Source: Agapetus fuscipes (lineage: Eukaryota > Arthropoda > Insecta > Trichoptera > Glossosomatidae). Taken from it: a stretch of 64,000 nt of DNA. The notes below the pieces were generated by a model. It saw only the letters and a program-made list of their open reading frames with translations, did not search any database and was not told the origin of the DNA. Of the stretch, positions 59,601 through 64,000 are shown piece after piece; position 1 is the first letter of the stretch, and each line of letters opens with the position of its first letter. The stretch is taken from the NCBI GenBank assembly GCA_951799405.1, contig OX637339.1, positions 5,456,001 to 5,520,000 on the forward strand. The letters are read 5' to 3'. Both the position numbers and the translations under genes were made by a program.

Positions 59601-62600
59601 CAAAGGAGTACAATGAAATGGTCTTGGTCTAAAGATGCGTCTTTTGCCTTCCTGTTCCACTCCATTGGGCCCGCAAACCGGAAAGCACAGTCCCCAAAAT
59701 TAGTGTGTGTCTGACGGTACGGCTGGACTAAGTCAACCACCCCATACCCAGCAGATCTGAGTGTTAAGCGCCTCAAATTTATCTCAACGGGTGAGAACAT
59801 GTCAGACAAGTATGAAGGAGCTGCACCATTTACAACTTTGTAAACCATCAGACAAACACGGTAGACCACCCTCTCCGAAAAACGAAGCCAATTTAGTTTT
59901 TTAACAATGGAGTAATGTAAGTAAATTTGGACATCCCGAATATGAGTCTTGCTGCCGAGTTCAGCACAGATTGACATCTCTACGTCTAGTGAACAAAAAG
60001 CGCCCTTGGAGTGACTAAATTGCATCATTAATTTCATCAATAGCATTGTTTCCTCACCCATGAAGTTGAGGTAGGCCTCCCCGCCCAGCGCGTGTGTGAT
60101 GAGGCGGATCATGCAGTGCAGGGCCAGCCCGCGCTCTATCACGGAGCTGGGCGTCGCGGTGCTCATGTGCGTGTACATCTCCGCGTCCATCAGCCAGAAG
60201 GCAATGGTCTTGTCTCCAACTAGAGCCTGCAACCAAACATAACATGATAAGCCATTCATGGAGATTCTTAAGGGCTTCTAGTCCATGATTTGCCGAAAGT
60301 CATTTCATTGTTAGCTGTGTGTGGAATTTTCAGAATGAAAAGTACCAGATACTAAATAGACTGATCGTAGTATATATTTTTATTTTATTAACGGACATGA
60401 TTGTCCATTTACATAATATATAACTAAGTAATTCACAATGATTAAAATAGAAAAAAATCATTTCAAAAGTAAGTATTACATAACATAGCACAGGGAGAGC
60501 AATTCATTGGTTCTGAATCTACGAGGTTGGGATATTGAATTTAATATTTTGTATGCGGTTATTTGTATAGCGGTTAACACTTAAAAAAAAGAGGTAAACA
60601 GGTTTGAGGATTCCTTCAGTTAGCTGTGAATAAACATTCTTCAGAAAAAAGTCCGGTCGATAGTTCAGTTGGTAGAATGCTTGCGTTCCATGCCAAGAGC
60701 TAGGGTTAGATTCCCACAAAGGATGTCAGAAAGACTTACAGGGGAAAAACAAGGAATGTCAGCAAAAATAAGAAAATAATCTACAAATGCTATCTAGTGG
60801 CATCTGTGTGTATCTGAAGCTCTGCAAAATTTGTAATGCAACAACAATCACTATCACAGTTTATGGCGGTATTTCCAGTTTTTTGTGACAGGCAACAGCC
60901 ATGAGAAATACAGAAATTCAAATTTATAATTTTGATTTACTCAAAATGTTCTTTCCTGACATTCCTTGTTCTTCCCCTGTAGTTTTCATTTCCCTTTTCG
61001 GTCTTTATTTCAAACTCAAAAGAAAAGTCAAGTGCCCTCTGCCCCTTTTAACTGTAAAAATAAATAGGTTCACACACCTTCAGGGACAAAGTATATAGAA
61101 GTTTCACTATTTGTGCAGCTCAGTTGTGTTTCCTACCTGGTCGTGGCTCTCTGCATAAGACACAGTTCCCTCCATCCAGCGCCGGTTGGTCAGCGTGTGC
61201 ACAATGTTCCCGAGGTCCCAGTCCTCGTCTTTGCACTCCTTCAGGAGCTTGATCCACTTGTCGGGGATGGCCATGCCCAGGCGGTAGTCAAAGCCGGTGC
61301 CTCCTTCAGATACTGGTCTGCATGAGGCCGGCATGCCTGACACGTCCTGATCAAAAGCATAAAAACACCGCTTATACCATCACTTTCAATTGAGTTATGA
61401 CAAAAATGCATAGCAAAAATTGTGACAAATTATTGTCGGGTTTCTATGGGAACATTGCTTGTTTGGTTGCTATGGATTCTAGTTTCCATGTAATTTTGAT
61501 TTGAAATTGCAAAAAATTGCTAATGAAATTTAAAAATTTGCCAGCCAACATTGCTCATTTTTGGTGCTAAATATTTGCTAAGCTAATAATTGCTATGCCA
61601 ACACCCGCCCCCCCCCCATCGACAGAATTGGCTCTTCTCATTCTGAGTTTGCCGACCACTGCCATAGACAATCTGAGACATAACGGGAAGGAAAATTCTG
61701 AATATTCCAACTCCATTAAAGCATGACTATTACTCATTCCTCTGCCAAACTGCCCGCTTATGGAATGAGTTACCGGTTTCTGTGTTTCCATCCCAATTTA
61801 ACCTTGCCCTTTTCAAATCCAATATCAATCGCCATTTCCTCTCAGTGTCTTAAAACAAAGCAATGCCACACACACCACAGCACTGCGCAGCTAACGACCC
61901 TGCAACCGGACATGGACAACTGCCACATCACCAACACCTCTGCGGCACTATAACAAGTGTCATAGACCCTTAGTCTCTCGAATCTAGGGAGTCTCCCGCT
62001 AGGCTTTCTTACAAAAAAAAAAAAAAAATTGGCATTCATTCAATATTGAGAGTAAGCTTAGTAAATATTTTATATTAAAAATTAAGTTACCTATACTCTG
62101 CATTTGAGTTCCACAGATCTAATGAATAAGACTGCAATGGTTCAATCTCAATGTAAAAATTCACATACACATGATGAAGTCACCAAAAAATCTAATCTGC
62201 AAATGAAACTTTTGCCGCATTTCTATAAAGCAATGGTGGCATCAGCAAAAGTGCAATATTATTCTGTCTGTAAGTTTAAGTATAGTTGATGAGTTCTCTT
62301 ACTTCAGCTATTGTTATACAGTTGTCGCTGACATGATGCACCAGCTCATTAGCCAGCATGAGGTACAGGAGCGCCTCCGTGTCCACGTTGAGACCAAAAT
62401 ACTCGTCATAGTGACCAGAGAAGCCCTGGCCCACTCCTCGGCTGTGGTACAGCATGGAGGTCACTCCGTCAAACCTGCAAGGACAAAAATGCAATTATTT
62501 GCCATTAAAAAACATTTTTTTTTTTTTTTAAGAAAGCCTATGCGGGAGACTCCCTAGATTCGAGAGACTCTAAGGGTCTATGACACTTGTTATAGTGCCG

Positions 62601-63254
62601 CAGAGGTGTTGGTGATGTGGCAGTTGTCCATGTCCGGTTGCAGGGTCGTTAGCTGCGCAGTGCTGTGGTGTGTGTGGCATTGCTTTGTTTTGAGACACTG
62701 AGAGGAAATGGCGATTGATATTGGATTTGAAAAGGGCAAGGTTAAATTGGGATGGAAACACAGATACCGGTAACTCATTCCATAAGCGGGCAGTTTGGCA
62801 GAGGAATGAATCGTGAAAACACCAAGTTCTCATAGTTTCGATATCGACTGCAAATGGTTGAATGTGAGCCGTTCTACGAGTTGCCCTTGTTGTGACGAGA
62901 GAGAGATTTTGACAGAAGATGTACTAGTTTATTATCTTTGATTGGTTGATTTAAAAAAAAACTTGTCCCTAATGAGGAAACGTAAATAAAAGTGATGAAT
63001 AAATGACTAGATTTGAAAAAAAAACTCTTGATTTATCATTTGCAATCTTTAAGCTTTGAAGTTTACATTTTTTTTGTTGCCTGTATAAGTTATTGAAGTA
63101 TCAATGAAATCTATTTTTAGTGTATGCAAATGAGAGCATGTACAATGAAGTATACATGTTTTAATTTAAAAATAATACATACCTGAAGCCGTCAAACGCA
63201 TATTCGTCTTGATACCAGCGCAAGTTTGAGAGTAAGAACCTCAGCACTTCAAAC
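56602..63254 (-). CDS. GBE1: 1,4-alpha-glucan (glycogen) branching enzyme, C-terminal part
   Basis: Cytosolic GH13 enzyme that forms alpha-1,6 branches in glycogen. Eight coding exons are visible on the minus strand: 63183-63254, 62303-62474, 61137-61346, 60058-60226, 59225-59409, 58018-58155, 57226-57339 and 56602-56646 (1105 nt, about 367 of the usual 690 or so residues). The 5' exons lie beyond the right edge. Phases and GT/AG borders match at every junction. Catalytic residues by family knowledge: nucleophile Asp in [13 protein letters not shown] (exon 62303-62474), acid/base Glu in CITIAE at the very end of the same exon, and the transition-state Asp in YAESHDQ at the end of exon 61137-61346. 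[13 protein letters not shown] and the C-terminal all-beta domain ([26 protein letters not shown]) follow. A polyadenylation signal lies at 56476-56481 (minus). The introns are rich in LINE, SINE and MITE copies. No defect is visible. Confidence 0.95.
57650..57880 (-). repeat. Dispersed repeat C copy downstream of a LINE fragment
   Basis: Same family, complement orientation, within the branching-enzyme intron between exons 58018-58155 and 57226-57339. The bases just before it (57565-57645) match the RTE-like LINE tail also seen at 10960-11075. Confidence 0.8.
58690..59192. mobile_element. Long hairpin element with ACATCACATGACAAAA sub-repeats
   Basis: The left arm (58690-58800: GTGACGGTTCC...ACAACACATGACATAACG) and right arm (59040-59192, inverted) pair imperfectly. 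The arms consist of degenerate ACAAAACATCACATGA units. It ends 33 bp before the acceptor-distal edge of GBE exon 59225-59409. Confidence 0.65.
59455..59990 (-). mobile_element. CR1-like LINE fragment in a branching-enzyme intron
   Basis: The minus frame shows [40 protein letters not shown] and [15 protein letters not shown], the C-terminal part of a LINE reverse transcriptase. Truncated on both sides. Confidence 0.8.
60739..60979. mobile_element. TA-flanked MITE inserted in a SINE
   Basis: Ends CAGGGGAA(A/G)AACAAGGAATG inverted at both sides, TA at 60737-60738 and 60980-60981. It separates a SINE-A head (60652-60738) from its body (60980-61130) in a branching-enzyme intron. Confidence 0.82.
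61737..62028 (+). mobile_element. LINE 3' end with poly(A), plus orientation
   Basis: Encodes the frame-shifted C terminus ([25 protein letters not shown]) and ends with an A run at 62012-62028. Nearly identical, inverted, to 62515-62807. It lies in the branching-enzyme intron downstream of exon 62303-62474. Confidence 0.85.
62515..62807 (-). mobile_element. LINE 3' end with poly(A), minus orientation
   Basis: Inverted partner of 61737-62028. Minus translation [20 protein letters not shown]; poly(A) seen as a T run at 62516-62530. It differs from its partner by about two substitutions and two small indels. Confidence 0.85.
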
Positions 63255-63937
63255 CTGGAAAACATTTAATTATGTTGTAAATAAACTAATTATGACAGAT
63301 AAAAAAGAAATGGAAAAAAATGTGTTAAGACCCTGTTAATGGACTGGCTTAAGAGTACATAAACTTTGGAATCAAAAAAAAAAAAAAAAAAAAATGTGCA
63401 CAACAGGTTACCCTAATTACAGTGCACCCTTACTTAGCAGGCTTTAGATAATATAATAAATACGATCACCTATAAATATACATTTACATAGTGAATCAAG
63501 GCGTGAAATCTCGTATAAAGCGCAATGGTGATCATTGCTTGCCTGCGTGTCCCTTGATCATAGTTCGCCGCACCAACACCACATGCAGCGCCTGAGCACA
63601 AGGAGAAATAGCTGATCTTTGTTATGGTGTACGGCCCCCTCGATCAGGTAACTTTTAAAAATGTATGGAATCCAAATCACTTACTAAAGGTATCTTTGTA
63701 TCTGTCATACACCTTTTCATTGATTTTTGAGGGGAGTTTGTAAATGTATTGTACTCAGGGTACTGAGATAAAGAGCCATTAAAACTTTTACGGAACTAAA
63801 TTAATTATGAATTAACCAGGGTAGACCTCAGAAGTGACGGTATGATAGGTGGCAGTCTAGATTACAGGAGGCAGTAACGACACAAACAGATGCTTCGGAT
63901 TTGTGAAAAAAAGAAGAAGGAATTAATTAAAGGACAA
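63255..63937. other. Branching-enzyme intron running to the window edge
   Basis: Contains an A run at 63379-63401 and a slightly GC-richer patch at 63535-63640 without coding signal. The next upstream GBE exon was not found before 64000. Confidence 0.45.
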
Positions 63938-64000
63938 GATGTTCTTTGACTTATAAGATGGTATGAGACTGACCACCCATACGGTAAAAAATGGTTCACT
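63938..64000 (+). repeat. Dispersed repeat C copy cut by the window edge
   Basis: TTCTTTGACTTATAAGATGG to the end of the window. Confidence 0.75.

Overview
The window is nuclear DNA of an insect or other arthropod. It is AT-rich, its genes have spliceosomal introns with GT..AG borders, and the intergenic and intronic DNA is packed with tRNA-derived SINEs, LINE 3' ends, palindromic MITEs and satellite-like repeats. I could not fix the order; the frequent GTAGGTA/TACCTAC stretches would fit Lepidoptera, Trichoptera or Hemiptera, but this is only an impression. There are no bacterial or organellar genes.

Seven protein-coding genes can be supported, mostly by reassembling exons. From left to right: mitochondrial Mn superoxide dismutase (minus, 4 exons, 8493-12688); a sigma-class glutathione S-transferase (minus, 4 exons, 14090-16721); a mitochondrial pyrimidine-nucleotide carrier of the Rim2/SLC25A33-36 type (plus, 8 exons, 18186-35375); the ER tail-anchored-protein insertase subunit GET1/WRB (minus, 2 exons, 45168-47969); a GSTCD-like methyltransferase (plus, single exon, 50908-52743); an intronless Tom40-like porin (minus, 52950-53906); and the last 8 coding exons of the glycogen branching enzyme (minus, 56602-63254, 5' part outside the window). 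Exon phases are consistent in the six complete genes and across the visible GBE exons, and every junction obeys GT/AG. SOD2, Rim2 and the Tom40-like protein are expected in mitochondria, GET1 in the ER membrane, GST and GBE in the cytosol. They do not form an operon-like unit.

The rest is transposon archaeology. Region 1-7 kb and 35-45 kb have no recognisable host gene. Intron 5 of Rim2 is almost entirely one DIRS-like tyrosine-recombinase retrotransposon (28387-33420), with split inverted terminal repeats and an internal complementary region that joins both ends. Its reverse transcriptase carries three separate tandem duplications. The GET1 intron holds a 674-bp LTR-element derivative that has U3-type ends in inverted orientation at both termini and a 4-bp target duplication. 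A 2.6-kb inverted-repeat element (48130-50730) filled with a 172-bp AT-rich satellite separates the divergent GET1 and GSTCD genes. Two near-identical LINE 3' ends in opposite orientation flank the GBE exon that encodes two of its three catalytic residues. Nested insertions with clean target duplications (hAT, Harbinger-like, pogo/Tigger-like and TA-flanked MITEs) give a relative insertion history.
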